DNA of 64,000 nucleotides from Microscillaceae bacterium (GTDB lineage Bacteria > Bacteroidota > Bacteroidia > Cytophagales > Microscillaceae): positions 1 through 64,000 of the forward strand of contig JAABSX010000009.1 in the NCBI GenBank assembly GCA_011390205.1, read 5' to 3'. Every line of letters begins with the position of its first letter. Position 1 is the first letter of the stretch. Shown one piece after another: positions 8,940 through 17,814 of the stretch. A model generated the notes under the pieces. It was not told the origin of the DNA, searched no databases, and saw only the letters and a list, made by a program, of their open reading frames with translations. The position numbers were made by a program, and so were the translations under genes.

Positions 8940-9332
8940 ATGAATGTAGATTTAGATCGAGAAGGCATGGGTCCACGTTTTGTAGAAGCCCTAGAAATCA
9001 CCAGAATGCAGCAAAAAGACATTGCTGAGATGATTCACACTACCAATTCAGGTATTAATAGTTACATCAAGGGCAGGGCCATTCCTAGGGCTGAGGTAAT
9101 CCTTAGACTGATGGAGAGCTTTCCCAACATTAATTGGTTCTATGTCATCTTCGGTGATCAATATGGCAGTATTACGAGTACCATGCCCATTGCATCAGAT
9201 GTGAAAGAGAAGAACCAAGTGATTGAAGATTTACAAAAAGAGATTGAATCTATGAACAAGGTGCTTAGATTACAAGAGGAAAGCATCAAGGACAAAGAAA
9301 GAATCATACAATCACTTGAAAAAAATCTCTAA
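8940..9332 (+). CDS. HTH/coiled-coil regulator, tandem copy C
   Basis: Third 130-residue paralogue, beginning MNVDLDREGMG, 512 bp downstream of copy B's start. Helix 2 reads MQQKDIAEM and the recognition-helix region TTNSGINSYIKG. The middle segment from PRAEVILRLMESFP through TSTMPIASDVKEK is identical to copy B. The coiled coil differs from B at only a few positions (for example KNQ for KDR and ESMN for QSMN). The array looks like two successive tandem duplications of a gene plus its 3' stem-loop. There is no partner gene next to it apart from a 245-bp gap and an opposite-strand permease. Confidence 0.8.
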   Translation: MNVDLDREGMGPRFVEALEITRMQQKDIAEMIHTTNSGINSYIKGRAIPRAEVILRLMESFPNINWFYVIFGDQYGSITSTMPIASDVKEKNQVIEDLQKEIESMNKVLRLQEESIKDKERIIQSLEKNL

Positions 9333-9342
9333 TTGGGTTGCT

Positions 9343-9385
9343 GTGTCAGGTTGAGGTATGCTTTGTGTGCACACCTCTCTGATAC
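9343..9385 (+). repeat. Stem-loop following HTH copy C
   Basis: GTGTCAG (9343-9349) pairs with CTGATAC (9379-9385), and GAGGTATGC pairs imperfectly with GCACACCTC around a TTTGT loop. It is the third instance of the 3' element of the HTH array, with the loop in the copy B orientation. Confidence 0.75.
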
Positions 9386-9577
9386 GCACTCTAGCACCCA
9401 GTCAATTTATTTTGTGCCTATGAAGTTTGGAACTCGCATATTTTGAGCTTTTTTCGGCCCTTGATAAGCCCAAGAGAATGAAAAAAGTATTTTAGGCAAG
9501 CCTAATTTTTATAGAAACTCGAAATCATAAGACTGCATCTGCCAGTTACTACACAAAAAAATATCTATACAGCCAGA

Positions 9578-10636
9578 CTACGACAGCCTTACCTTGGGGT
9601 CAATCGTGGCGTATAAGATATCTACCAAGATATTGATAATCACAAAGATAAAGGCAATGACAATCGTAGCGCCCATGACGATGGGTAGGTCAAGATTCTC
9701 TACGGCTCTGATGGTGGTGCGTCCTAATCCCTTCCAGTTAAAGACATATTCTATGAAAAATGCCCCTGCCATGAGTGATGCTAACCAGCCCGATACTGCC
9801 GTAATCACAGGATTAAGGGCGTTTTTAAGGGCGTGTTTGAAGACTACTTGGTAGAAAAGCAGCCCTTTGGCTTTGGCAGTGCGGATATAATCTTGTGAAA
9901 GCACCTCAAGCATAGAGCTGCGGGTGAGCTGCACAATGATAGAAAGCGGACGGAGTGCCAAGGTAAGTGTGGGCAGTACTAGGTTGCGAAGCTGTAACTC
10001 CTTCTGCCCCGTGAAGCGGTTTAGCTCCCAGAGTGAGCCTGTGAGTTTGAGCCCTGTATATTCAGAAAGATAAAAACCAAAGATAGTGGATATCAAAATG
10101 GCAGCCACAAAAGAGGGAATAGAAATACCCAACACTGAGACAGTTACAAGGGTATAATCTACCCAAGTATTTTGCCGAAGTGCTGCAATAACTCCAAAGA
10201 ACATCCCGATAATGGTGGCAAAAAACATGGCAACCATCGCCAAAATCAATGTGCCTTGTATATCTTCAAACAAAATTTCATCTACTCTTTTATTGGTCTG
10301 GTATGATCTTCTGAGATAAGGAGTTTTGGAGACTACCACTTGCTTGCCTACTTCAAAAAGTGGGTTATAACCATATTTTTCCTGAGATTTTGGGGTATTG
10401 CTATGGATACTGATAGGAGATAAATCATTGAGGTAATACACAAACTGATAGATGGTAGGCTGATCTAGCCCGAGTTCTTCTGTGAGGTTCTGGCGTGTTT
10501 CGGCATCACCTCTTGGCCCTAAGATGGCTGCTACAGGGTCTCCTGGAAGCACATAAAAGAGTGTAAAAATCACCACAATCACCCCAAAAATCACGAGGAA
10601 ACCATAACCGAGTCTTTTAAGTATAAAATAAATCAT
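9578..10636 (-). CDS. Peptide/nickel-type ABC transporter permease (DppB/OppB family)
   Basis: 352-residue inner-membrane permease. The N-terminus YFILKRLGYGFLVIFGVIVV with FYVLPGDPVAAILGP is the characteristic DppB/OppB opening. The C-terminal half holds the BPD_transp_1 core, with an EAA-type loop (DYIRTAKAKGL...HALKNALNPVIT) and a terminal DPKVR. Roughly six membrane helices are apparent. A periplasmic segment of about 90 residues (60-150) is longer than in many homologues. The partner permease (DppC type), ATPases and binding protein are not adjacent, so it must assemble with subunits encoded elsewhere. Confidence 0.88.
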   Translation of the reverse strand: MIYFILKRLGYGFLVIFGVIVVIFTLFYVLPGDPVAAILGPRGDAETRQNLTEELGLDQPTIYQFVYYLNDLSPISIHSNTPKSQEKYGYNPLFEVGKQVVVSKTPYLRRSYQTNKRVDEILFEDIQGTLILAMVAMFFATIIGMFFGVIAALRQNTWVDYTLVTVSVLGISIPSFVAAILISTIFGFYLSEYTGLKLTGSLWELNRFTGQKELQLRNLVLPTLTLALRPLSIIVQLTRSSMLEVLSQDYIRTAKAKGLLFYQVVFKHALKNALNPVITAVSGWLASLMAGAFFIEYVFNWKGLGRTTIRAVENLDLPIVMGATIVIAFIFVIINILVDILYATIDPKVRLS

Positions 10637-10742
10637 GTTTTATCACCTTGTTTTAAACCTATCTGTGAATCACCTACCTGACCTGCTACTTCCAAAAATA
10701 AGAATTGTATTGCAAAAACCTTGCACATCCTCTCTGATTTAT

Positions 10743-11882
10743 TTACTTAAAATCGCTTACATCTGGCAAATCATTGTAATGCCACTTGTTTATCACTACG
10801 CCTTCTTTGAGATACATCAGCCCAGGATTGGCCCGAATCATGGTTTTCAAGACTGTCTTATCCACAAAATAATAGGGCAATGAGAACTGGTACTCTGTCC
10901 TGAATGCCTCATAAGATTGATAATCTGAGGCTGTAAATACCCATGTTTTAATCTTGGTTTTTTCAAGGCTTCGCCCGAGTTCGTTTATTTCTTTTAGAAA
11001 TTTAACACTGCTTCGTTGAATATCAGGAATAATCACCAAGAGTTTTTCACCCTCAAAAGTAGCCTCTGTCATGTCTGCTCCTTGGGTATCACTCACACTA
11101 AAATCCGTAATTTTGGCAAGGGCTTCAGGGTTGAGCAAAGGTCTCTGAAAATCTTTGTATTTGTAGCGTGTAGTGTCTCCGTATTTGTTGTCCCAAGTTT
11201 CAAAAGATACATCTTCGCCTGTCTTCAGGTCAGTATAAATATAAGTATCCTTGCCGTATTTTAGCTCGGCTGAGTTTTTCATATTGTCAGGGATTTTTGC
11301 CCCGATGTGGTAAGCCCTAAAATCTAGTGGAGGCAAATAATTGACGGCATACACTGCCAAACCAAAAGAAGCTATAGTAGCCACCAATGACAGCCCAAAT
11401 TTAGCCCAGCTTGAGCGATGCGCACCCAAAGGCGTACGCTGCACTAGCAGCACAAAAATCAAAATAAAAAGCACAATGTCTTTGGTAAATGACTGCCAAG
11501 GAGTCAGTTTGATGGCATCTCCAAAACAGCCACAGTCTGTTACTTTATCAAAATAAGCCGAGTAAAAGGTCAGAAATGTAAAGAATACAATGGTCAAAAA
11601 CAATGACCATATCGTAAATTTTACCCTGTGCATTATCAGCAAGTTAGCCCCTAGCACCACCTCAAGCACACTCAAAAAGATGGCAAGAGAAAGACTGTAG
11701 GGAATCAAAAACTCCCAAAGCCCACTCAATGCAGACAAGCCCAGCGAGGTATCACTTGCGAAGACCTCAAAGTATTCTTCTAGCTTTATCTCTGTGCCTA
11801 CAGGGTCGTTGAGTTTGATTAATCCCGAAAAAATAAACAAACCTCCTACAAAAAAGCGAATAATATGGTTAAGAATTTTCAT
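10743..11882 (-). CDS. DoxX/BT_3928-type membrane protein with C-terminal thioredoxin-like region
   Basis: 379 residues. The first ~150 form a four-helix DoxX/MauE-like membrane domain starting RFFVGGLFIFSGLIKLNDPVG, with the Cys-containing motif VTDCGCFGD. Another membrane helix follows, then a soluble region of about 190 residues whose end (LLVIIPDIQRSS...WVFTASD...GLMYLKEGVVINKWHYNDLP) has the pattern of a redoxin-like fold without a CxxC pair. NCBI uses BT_3928 family for this architecture. A role in envelope redox or lipid-linked chemistry is suspected but not established. The start overlaps the end of the DUF1599 gene by 4 bp, indicating translational coupling. Confidence 0.8.
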   Translation of the reverse strand: MKILNHIIRFFVGGLFIFSGLIKLNDPVGTEIKLEEYFEVFASDTSLGLSALSGLWEFLIPYSLSLAIFLSVLEVVLGANLLIMHRVKFTIWSLFLTIVFFTFLTFYSAYFDKVTDCGCFGDAIKLTPWQSFTKDIVLFILIFVLLVQRTPLGAHRSSWAKFGLSLVATIASFGLAVYAVNYLPPLDFRAYHIGAKIPDNMKNSAELKYGKDTYIYTDLKTGEDVSFETWDNKYGDTTRYKYKDFQRPLLNPEALAKITDFSVSDTQGADMTEATFEGEKLLVIIPDIQRSSVKFLKEINELGRSLEKTKIKTWVFTASDYQSYEAFRTEYQFSLPYYFVDKTVLKTMIRANPGLMYLKEGVVINKWHYNDLPDVSDFK

Positions 11883-12424
11883 TGTCCATTTTGTATTTTA
11901 ATTAAACAAAAAATAGCATAGTTAATCATATCTTGATAAATAGACTCTACCCCCTCAGATACGAGTGTTTTGCCCGCATTGTCCTCTATCTGTTTGATGC
12001 GCAAGAGTTTCATCAAGATTAAATCTGTCATAGAGCTGATGCGCATATCTCTCCAAGCCTCTCCATAATCGTGGTTTTTATTACTGAGCAATGTCTTGAT
12101 TTTAGTAATTTGCTCATCATAGCACTTGCTGAGGGTTTCCCACTTCATTTCTAGGGGTGTATCTGCCTCGAGGTTCATTTGAATCAATGCCATGGCACAG
12201 TAATTAATAATGCCTATAAACTCACTTTCTACATTTTCCTCTATTTTTTGAGTTCCTTTTTCTTGGATAGAGCGGATTCGTTTGGCTTTGATGAAAATCT
12301 GGTCAGTGATAGAGGGTAGCCTTAGCACACGCCATGCCGAGCCATAGTCTTGGTGCTTTTTTTCAAGAAGTGTTTTGCAATGCTGAATGATTGCCTCAAA
12401 GGATTCTACAGTGGATTGTTGCAA
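11879..12424 (-). CDS. DUF1599 (Nmad1-type) domain protein
   Basis: 181 residues made of two copies of one domain: ...CKTLLEKKHQDYGSAWRVLR...ESEFIGIINYCAMALIQM, then ...IKTLLSNKNHDYGEAWRDMR...ESIYQDMINYAIFCLIKI. The K.HDYG.AWR and (E)SE...D.INYA motifs define DUF1599, a family linked by others to nucleotide-modification contexts. A nucleotide-binding role is inferred only. In Bacteroidota this gene commonly sits with the BT_3928-type gene, as it does here with a 4-bp overlap. Promoter signals should lie in the 313-bp gap shared with the divergent transporter. Confidence 0.8.
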   Translation of the reverse strand: MQQSTVESFEAIIQHCKTLLEKKHQDYGSAWRVLRLPSITDQIFIKAKRIRSIQEKGTQKIEENVESEFIGIINYCAMALIQMNLEADTPLEMKWETLSKCYDEQITKIKTLLSNKNHDYGEAWRDMRISSMTDLILMKLLRIKQIEDNAGKTLVSEGVESIYQDMINYAIFCLIKIQNGQ

Positions 12425-12737
12425 TGTTGGCTTTTGTTATTCTAAACTATTGTGAGAAATATTATACAGTCTCTATTTATGCAAATTTCAAGAAAAGTAT
12501 TCAAAGATTCAATTTTTCTTTTGCTTCATTTTTTGATGAAATGTTAAGTGATTGTTAAGAATACTCAGAAGGGCAATCCTTCGTTTCTGTGATTGTCTTT
12601 TTTTGGGCATTGTTTTATCAAATAAGAAGCCCACCTGCCTTGGCAGATATTTGTGAATCATGACAATATCTGCCCACTTTTTTAGACCTTTGTAGCAGCA
12701 TTATGATTTTTATTTCCAAAATAGTAACCCTGATACT
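12425..12737. other. Divergent intergenic region with a leader hairpin
   Basis: No gene is visible. It carries divergent control sequence for the DUF1599 operon and the sbtA-like gene. The notable structure is the stem-loop at 12642-12674, annotated separately. Confidence 0.5.
12642..12683 (+). promoter_or_regulatory. Hairpin plus T-run in the leader of the bicarbonate-type transporter
   Basis: GGCAGATATT (12642-12651) pairs perfectly with AATATCTGCC (12665-12674) across a 13-nt loop, with CCACTTTTTTT immediately after. It lies 55 bp before the transporter ATG on the same strand. It could be an attenuator-type terminator in the 5' leader, or the terminator of an unannotated short transcript. 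Confidence 0.5.
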
Positions 12738-13700
12738 ATGAATTTAGATTTATTGATTTCAAACCTCACCAATCCAGCTTTCTTATTTTTTGTGCTCGGC
12801 GTGGTAGCAGTCAAGCTCAAAAGCGACCTCGAGATTCCAGAAAGTTCTGGCAAGTTTATTTCGCTGTATCTCCTATTTTCTATTGGTTTTAAAGGGGGGC
12901 AAGAGTTATCACATAGCACATTTAATTTAGAGATTTTATGGTCAGTGATTTTAGGACTAGGAGTAGCTTGTTTAATTCCTATTTATACTTTTTTTATTTT
13001 GAAGCGTAAGCTAAGCATAGAAGACTCAGGAGCGATTGCCTCTACTTATGGCTCAGTGAGTGCGGTTACTTTTGTAACTGCAGTGGCATTTTTAGAGATT
13101 CAAAAAATCGATTTTGGAGGGCATTTGGTGGCCATCATGGCATTGATGGAAGCCCCCGCCATTGTGTTTGGGGTGGTTTTAATCAGAATCTACGGCCCCA
13201 AAGAAGCCAGCAAAGGCAAATTAAGCCATATTATCAGGCATTCATTCACCAATGGAAGCGTCATGCTCATCTTGGGCAGCCTCGTGATAGGCTTGCTTGC
13301 CAATGAACAGCAGGCAGAAGGCATCCGCCCCTTCACTACAGATATTTATAAAGGCTTTTTGGCCATTTTCTTGCTAGATATGGGCATCACGAGCGGCAGA
13401 AAAATAGACGATTTCTTAAAAAACGGCTGGTTTACGAGTGTGTTTGCCATCGTCATCCCTGTTATCAATGGCTGCACGGTAGCGGCTTTGAGTGGCTTGG
13501 TGATGAGCAGCACAGGAGATAGATTTTTATTGGCGGTTTTGGCAGCCAGTGCCTCATACATCGCTGTGCCTGCTGCCATGAAAATAGCCGTACCCAAGGC
13601 AAACCCAGGTATATTCTTGCCCATGGCACTGGCAGTAACATTTCCGTTCAATATTATTTTTGGTTTGCCGCTTTACCTTTCGGTGATTCACTTGTTCTGA
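12738..13700 (+). CDS. SbtA-type sodium-dependent bicarbonate transporter family permease
   Basis: 320-residue integral membrane protein, about ten helices in two inverted halves. It shows family features: an N-terminal NPAFLFFVLGVVAVKLKSDL, then FISLYLLFSIGFKGGQEL, GSVSAVTFVTAVAFLE and, in the second half, LLDMGITSGRKIDD and ASASYIAVPAAMKIAVP. Cyanobacterial SbtA imports HCO3- with Na+. Substrate in heterotrophic Bacteroidota is unproven. No SbtB (PII-like) gene is adjacent. The start follows a hairpin/T-run leader. Confidence 0.85.
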   Translation: MNLDLLISNLTNPAFLFFVLGVVAVKLKSDLEIPESSGKFISLYLLFSIGFKGGQELSHSTFNLEILWSVILGLGVACLIPIYTFFILKRKLSIEDSGAIASTYGSVSAVTFVTAVAFLEIQKIDFGGHLVAIMALMEAPAIVFGVVLIRIYGPKEASKGKLSHIIRHSFTNGSVMLILGSLVIGLLANEQQAEGIRPFTTDIYKGFLAIFLLDMGITSGRKIDDFLKNGWFTSVFAIVIPVINGCTVAALSGLVMSSTGDRFLLAVLAASASYIAVPAAMKIAVPKANPGIFLPMALAVTFPFNIIFGLPLYLSVIHLF

Positions 13701-13855
13701 TTTTTTGTGCTGTATATGAATGGATGTCAGCAAATTATACTTATGTAGTTGCTTATGTGCTTCAACAAAAGCTTGATTTGGTGGCACAATTCCTGAAAAT
13801 TCTAACATATTACAAAAAACAAATATTTTGGAACATTATTTTGGAATTAATGTTA

Positions 13856-13863
13856 TATATTTG
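13856..13863 (+). promoter_or_regulatory. Candidate -7 promoter element for sufB
   Basis: TATATTTG fits the Bacteroidota TAnnTTTG -7 element exactly and lies 47 bp before the sufB ATG. TTTTGG sequences occur upstream, but at non-ideal spacing (about 12 or 25 bp), so the -33 element is uncertain. Confidence 0.4.
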
Positions 13864-13910
13864 TGTTACTTATAATCAGTCTAAATAAAGGCTAATCATT
13901 TTTTAAAATT

Positions 13911-15356
13911 ATGGGAAAAGAAACTGAACTTTTAGAGAATCATATCAACTCTGACTATAAATACGGCTGGGAGACCATCATAGAAATGGATTCTGCACCC
14001 AAAGGACTCAACGAAGACATCGTGAGGTTCATCTCTGCCAAAAAAGAAGAACCCGAGTGGATGCTAGAGTGGAGGCTCAATGCTTACCGACACTGGCTCA
14101 CTATGAAAGAACCTGAATGGGCAAATATAAAATATCCTCCCATTGATTTTCAAGATGCCATTTATTACGCTGCACCCAAGCAAAGCGCAAAGCCCAAAAG
14201 CTTAGAAGAAGTTGATCCTGAGTTATTGGCTACTTTTGAGAAACTAGGTATCTCACTTAACGAACAAAAAAGGCTCACTGGAGTAGCCGTAGATGCAGTC
14301 ATTGACAGTGTGTCTATTGGCACTACTTTCAAAGCAAAACTAGGCGAGATGGGCATTATCTTCTGCTCAATGAGCGAGGCCATCCAAGAACATCCTGAGC
14401 TGGTTCGTAAATATCTAGGCAAGGTAGTCCCGCCTAGTGATAACTATTTTGCAGCCCTTAACTCAGCCGTATTTAGTGATGGTTCTTTTTGTTATATTCC
14501 TAAAGGAGTTCGCTGCCCTATGGAGCTTTCTACTTATTTTCGTATCAATGCCGCCAATACAGGTCAGTTTGAAAGAACACTTTTAGTGGCAGATGAGCGC
14601 AGTTATGTAAGCTACTTAGAGGGTTGCACAGCACCTATGCGTGATGAAAATCAAATGCACGCGGCCGTAGTAGAGCTTATCGCTATGGATGATGCCGAAA
14701 TCAAATACTCTACTGTACAAAACTGGTACCCTGGTGATAAAAATGGCAAAGGTGGAATCTATAACTTTGTAACCAAAAGAGGAATTTGCGAAGGCAAAAA
14801 CTCAAAAATCTCTTGGACACAAGTAGAAACAGGCTCTGCCATCACTTGGAAATATCCTAGCTGTATCTTAAAAGGTGATAACTCTATTGGTGAATTTTAT
14901 TCGGTCGCTGTTACCAATAATCACCAACAAGCTGATACAGGTACGAAGATGATTCACATTGGCAAAAATACCAAAAGCCGCATCGTCTCTAAAGGTATCT
15001 CGGCAGGTAAAAGCCAAAACTCATACAGAGGACAAGTGAAAGTATTCAAACGTGCCGAAAACGCCCGTAACTTCTCTCAATGTGATTCTCTCTTGATGGG
15101 CGACCGTTGTGGAGCACATACTTTTCCTTACATAGAAATAGATAACCCTACTGCAATCGTAGAGCATGAGGCGACTACCTCCAAAATCGGTGAAGACCAG
15201 TTGTTCTATTGCACACAGCGTGGCATAGACCCTGAGACTGCCGTGGCACTCATCGTCAATGGCTATGCCAAAGAAGTCTTAAAACAACTTCCGATGGAAT
15301 TTGCGGTAGAGGCGCAAAAATTACTTGCCATTAGCTTAGAAGGTAGTGTAGGATAA
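13911..15356 (+). CDS. sufB: Fe-S cluster assembly scaffold SufB
   Basis: 481 residues, the usual SufB length. The N-terminal region ([18 protein letters not shown]) and the beta-helix core are typical, including [31 protein letters not shown] and [20 protein letters not shown] near the C-terminus, where the conserved Cys of the scaffold site lies. SufB works with SufC (ATPase) and SufD to build Fe-S clusters. Neither sufC, sufD nor sufS follows. The gene ends in its own terminator and the next gene is convergent, so it is monocistronic here, which is unusual. Confidence 0.95.
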   Translation: MGKETELLENHINSDYKYGWETIIEMDSAPKGLNEDIVRFISAKKEEPEWMLEWRLNAYRHWLTMKEPEWANIKYPPIDFQDAIYYAAPKQSAKPKSLEEVDPELLATFEKLGISLNEQKRLTGVAVDAVIDSVSIGTTFKAKLGEMGIIFCSMSEAIQEHPELVRKYLGKVVPPSDNYFAALNSAVFSDGSFCYIPKGVRCPMELSTYFRINAANTGQFERTLLVADERSYVSYLEGCTAPMRDENQMHAAVVELIAMDDAEIKYSTVQNWYPGDKNGKGGIYNFVTKRGICEGKNSKISWTQVETGSAITWKYPSCILKGDNSIGEFYSVAVTNNHQQADTGTKMIHIGKNTKSRIVSKGISAGKSQNSYRGQVKVFKRAENARNFSQCDSLLMGDRCGAHTFPYIEIDNPTAIVEHEATTSKIGEDQLFYCTQRGIDPETAVALIVNGYAKEVLKQLPMEFAVEAQKLLAISLEGSVG

Positions 15357-15389
15357 TTAGAAGTTTACGCAGAATATAGAAATAAAAAA

Positions 15390-15434
15390 AGGTCGCTTTT
15401 TGGGAGAATATCCTACAAGCGGCCTCTTTTTTTT
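15390..15434 (+). terminator. Intrinsic terminator downstream of sufB
   Basis: AGGTCGCTT pairs with AAGCGGCCT (one G-U) around a TTTGGGAGAATATCCTAC loop that itself can fold. Eight or more T follow (15425-15434). It sits about 33 bp past the sufB stop. Confidence 0.88.
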
Positions 15435-15458
15435 GAGAAGTAGAACTATTAAAATTCA

Positions 15459-16574
15459 TCAAAAGGGCTTTCCGTGTGTTTTGCCCATTAGCACCTTGGC
15501 GATGGGTGGGAAAATCTTGCCTGCCCCCAGCAGCAATTCACTCAAACGAGGATGTCCGAAATACTTCTGAATCGTACGCCCTGCCCATAACCTCCGAGCA
15601 AAAAGCCGCTGCCAAGTCTGTGTGTAGTGCTTCTCTAGTTCTTCTCTACTGATTTGTTTTTGAAAATACAGAATCACCAATTCCGACAGAATCTTTGCAC
15701 TGTGGATGGCCATGGCCATGCCATTGCCACAGAGAGGGGCAATCATTCCTGCGGTATCTCCACACATCACGATTCCTTCTTCTATCAAGGGTTTGGGAGC
15801 AAAAGAAATTTCATTGATGACTAAAGGCTGCTCAAAGACAAAAGATGATTGAAAAAATATCTGGCGTAAAAAAGGATTCTGCTGCAGTATCTCTTTCTCT
15901 AATGTAGGAATATTGCCTGATTTTCTGAGATTTTCACGGGTAGTGAGGTAGCACAGGCAGTATTTATCTTCTTCTATCCTAGAGATTCCACAGTAACCAT
16001 CCGCAAAATTATGCAAGGCAATCTGTGCAGAAGGGTGAATATCAGTGCGGATATGGTATTTAATGCCCACATAGGGGGAGCGTTTTTTAAAAAATGCCCT
16101 GCCAAGGCTTTGGTCTAAGTTAGAACGCTTTCCGTAAGCCCCTATACAAAATGCTGCTGTAAGCTGCCCTGCTTTGTCTGTCTTGACCAAAAAAGTACCT
16201 GAAGCTTGTGTAACTTCTAGCACTTTTGTTTTGAGCAAAAATTCTACTCCATGGTTGAGGGCTATTTTATACAAGGCATTGTCAAGTGTGAAGCGGGAAA
16301 TTCCGAAGCCCCCCAAGTCTAGAGGCATTTTGAGGCTATGCCCTTTGGGAGAGCTTACCGCAAACTCATCTAGTGCAACAGCACCCAGTTTAAAGGGGTC
16401 TAACCCGATGCTTTTTAAGAAGGGAAGTGTTTCATTTGAAATGTACTCTCCGCAGACTCTATGAAAAGGGTACTCATTTTTCTCTATAACACAGACCGAA
16501 AGCCCTGCTTTGGCGAGCTGTATGGCATTGAGCAGCCCAGCAAGCCCCCCCCCGATGATGATGATATTCAGCAT
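15459..16574 (-). CDS. FAD-dependent oxidoreductase, geranylgeranyl-reductase-like
   Basis: 371 residues. The N-terminus IIIIGGGLAGLLNAIQLAKA with E31-type acidic end (VCVIEKNEYP) is the GxGxxG FAD-binding fold. HRVCGEYIS is the CGE-type motif of the geranylgeranyl reductase/PHBH-like family. The second FAD motif is MCGDTAGMIAPLCGNGMAMAIHSA. Substrate is unknown. Relatives in Bacteroidota act on polyketide or lipid precursors and often sit beside a methyltransferase and type III PKS, neither of which is present here. Confidence 0.82.
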   Translation of the reverse strand: MLNIIIIGGGLAGLLNAIQLAKAGLSVCVIEKNEYPFHRVCGEYISNETLPFLKSIGLDPFKLGAVALDEFAVSSPKGHSLKMPLDLGGFGISRFTLDNALYKIALNHGVEFLLKTKVLEVTQASGTFLVKTDKAGQLTAAFCIGAYGKRSNLDQSLGRAFFKKRSPYVGIKYHIRTDIHPSAQIALHNFADGYCGISRIEEDKYCLCYLTTRENLRKSGNIPTLEKEILQQNPFLRQIFFQSSFVFEQPLVINEISFAPKPLIEEGIVMCGDTAGMIAPLCGNGMAMAIHSAKILSELVILYFQKQISREELEKHYTQTWQRLFARRLWAGRTIQKYFGHPRLSELLLGAGKIFPPIAKVLMGKTHGKPF

Positions 16575-16757
16575 AAAACTAGATTAGACAATAAGTTTGG
16601 AGAACTCTATGGAGGCTACTTTAACCCTTAAAGTAGAATATAGTTTTGAAACAGCTTGGATTCGTTTTAGTTTTTGGAATGTCTAAAGTTATTGTTTTTA
16701 TGATACAATCACCATTTGCTGTGCATTGATATACAGAGTATTGGGTAGAATAAACCT

Positions 16758-17003
16758 TTATTCGTCTATGATAAAATTATCGGCCTGTTCGAGCAGTTTC
16801 ATGATTTTTTTACTAATAGATTTTTGCTCTTTGAGTAGCTTATCGACTTGCTTGGTGATTTCGGGGTCATATTCATTGTCAAGCTCGTAGAGGCGCTCAT
16901 TTTTTTTGATGAGGTATGCCCATTCATTAAACAACTCTTTTCTTTTTTGGGTAAGCTGCGTAACTTTTTCCTCTATATTTTGTAATTTTTCCTTTTTGTC
17001 CAT
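16758..17003 (-). CDS. Small coiled-coil hypothetical protein (81 aa)
   Basis: A highly charged all-helical 81-residue protein rich in Lys, Glu and Leu with heptad spacing throughout (KLQNIEEKVTQLTQKRKELF and VDKLLKEQKSISKKIMKLLE). No cysteines, signal peptide or known domain. It is isolated, 240 bp upstream (in its own direction) of nothing recognisable and not overlapping another gene. Coding is supported by the compositional contrast with flanking AT-rich DNA. The function is unknown. Confidence 0.6.
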   Translation of the reverse strand: MDKKEKLQNIEEKVTQLTQKRKELFNEWAYLIKKNERLYELDNEYDPEITKQVDKLLKEQKSISKKIMKLLEQADNFIIDE

Positions 17004-17243
17004 GGGTTTTTATTTGGTATTTATTGAATTACGTGCTTTTAGGAATAGGTTTTAGGCAGAATAGATTTAATTCAGTGGAATTGTTTTTTGTACAAAAACC
17101 TTTTTTTACTATTCAGGGGGTTGGGAAACATCCATAAGTTTTGCTAGTATTGTAAAGTTCTTCCATTAAAAGTGTAAGAAATCAAGATGTCTTGTGTTTT
17201 ACTTATCTTCATCACACAAGACATCCGCCCTCATTTGAGGCAT

Positions 17244-17621
17244 CTAATATGAAAGAAGATAAAATCCTACTTTACAATCTTTGGAATAATCCTCTCCATT
17301 CTCAAACATATCTATGTCTCCTTCTTCATAATACCAGTTAATCGTAACATCTCCTGCCTGATTAAGGTGATACTCATTCAGTCTATTGATAATCTGTTGA
17401 AATCTAAAAGAAGTACTTGTATTAAAATAATCTAATCTGAAATTAAATGTAATCTTTCTTTCTGACTCTTTGAGGTACTCTTCCAGCCAGTCCATGGCAG
17501 GATTATAAATATCATTGGTATATTCAGGATATGAACTATCAGAGATTTCAAGAATTCCTGTTTCTGCATTAAAATCAATGGTTGGGCGCTCTTCTTCTCC
17601 TGAGATATAAAAATTTTTCAT
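17244..17621 (-). CDS. SiaC-like regulatory phosphoprotein (DUF1987)
   Basis: 125 residues with DUF1987 hallmarks: TGILEISDSSYPE, then NPAMDWLEEYL, the core NFRLDYFNTSTS and WYYEEGDIDMFENGEDYS. In Pseudomonas aeruginosa SiaC is (de)phosphorylated by SiaB/SiaA and, unphosphorylated, activates a diguanylate cyclase. The Thr/Ser cluster in YFNTSTS is the place of the regulated residue in that family. Here there is no SiaA/B or cyclase gene nearby, so the partners must be elsewhere. Confidence 0.82.
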   Translation of the reverse strand: MKNFYISGEEERPTIDFNAETGILEISDSSYPEYTNDIYNPAMDWLEEYLKESERKITFNFRLDYFNTSTSFRFQQIINRLNEYHLNQAGDVTINWYYEEGDIDMFENGEDYSKDCKVGFYLLSY

Positions 17622-17814
17622 AATGTATAGGTTCTAAAAATTCATTATTTTTTACAAATGAATAAACAAGGTTCTCATTTTATTTCTAAGATAATGAGAA
17701 ATTTATTAATTAAATAATTTGAGCCATAGAAGTTACTTGGTGTTTTTTATAAAATTTTGATTTTCAGGCAATTAACTCTCTTGGATTTTTATGGATTATG
17801 CCATAGTACTTCAT

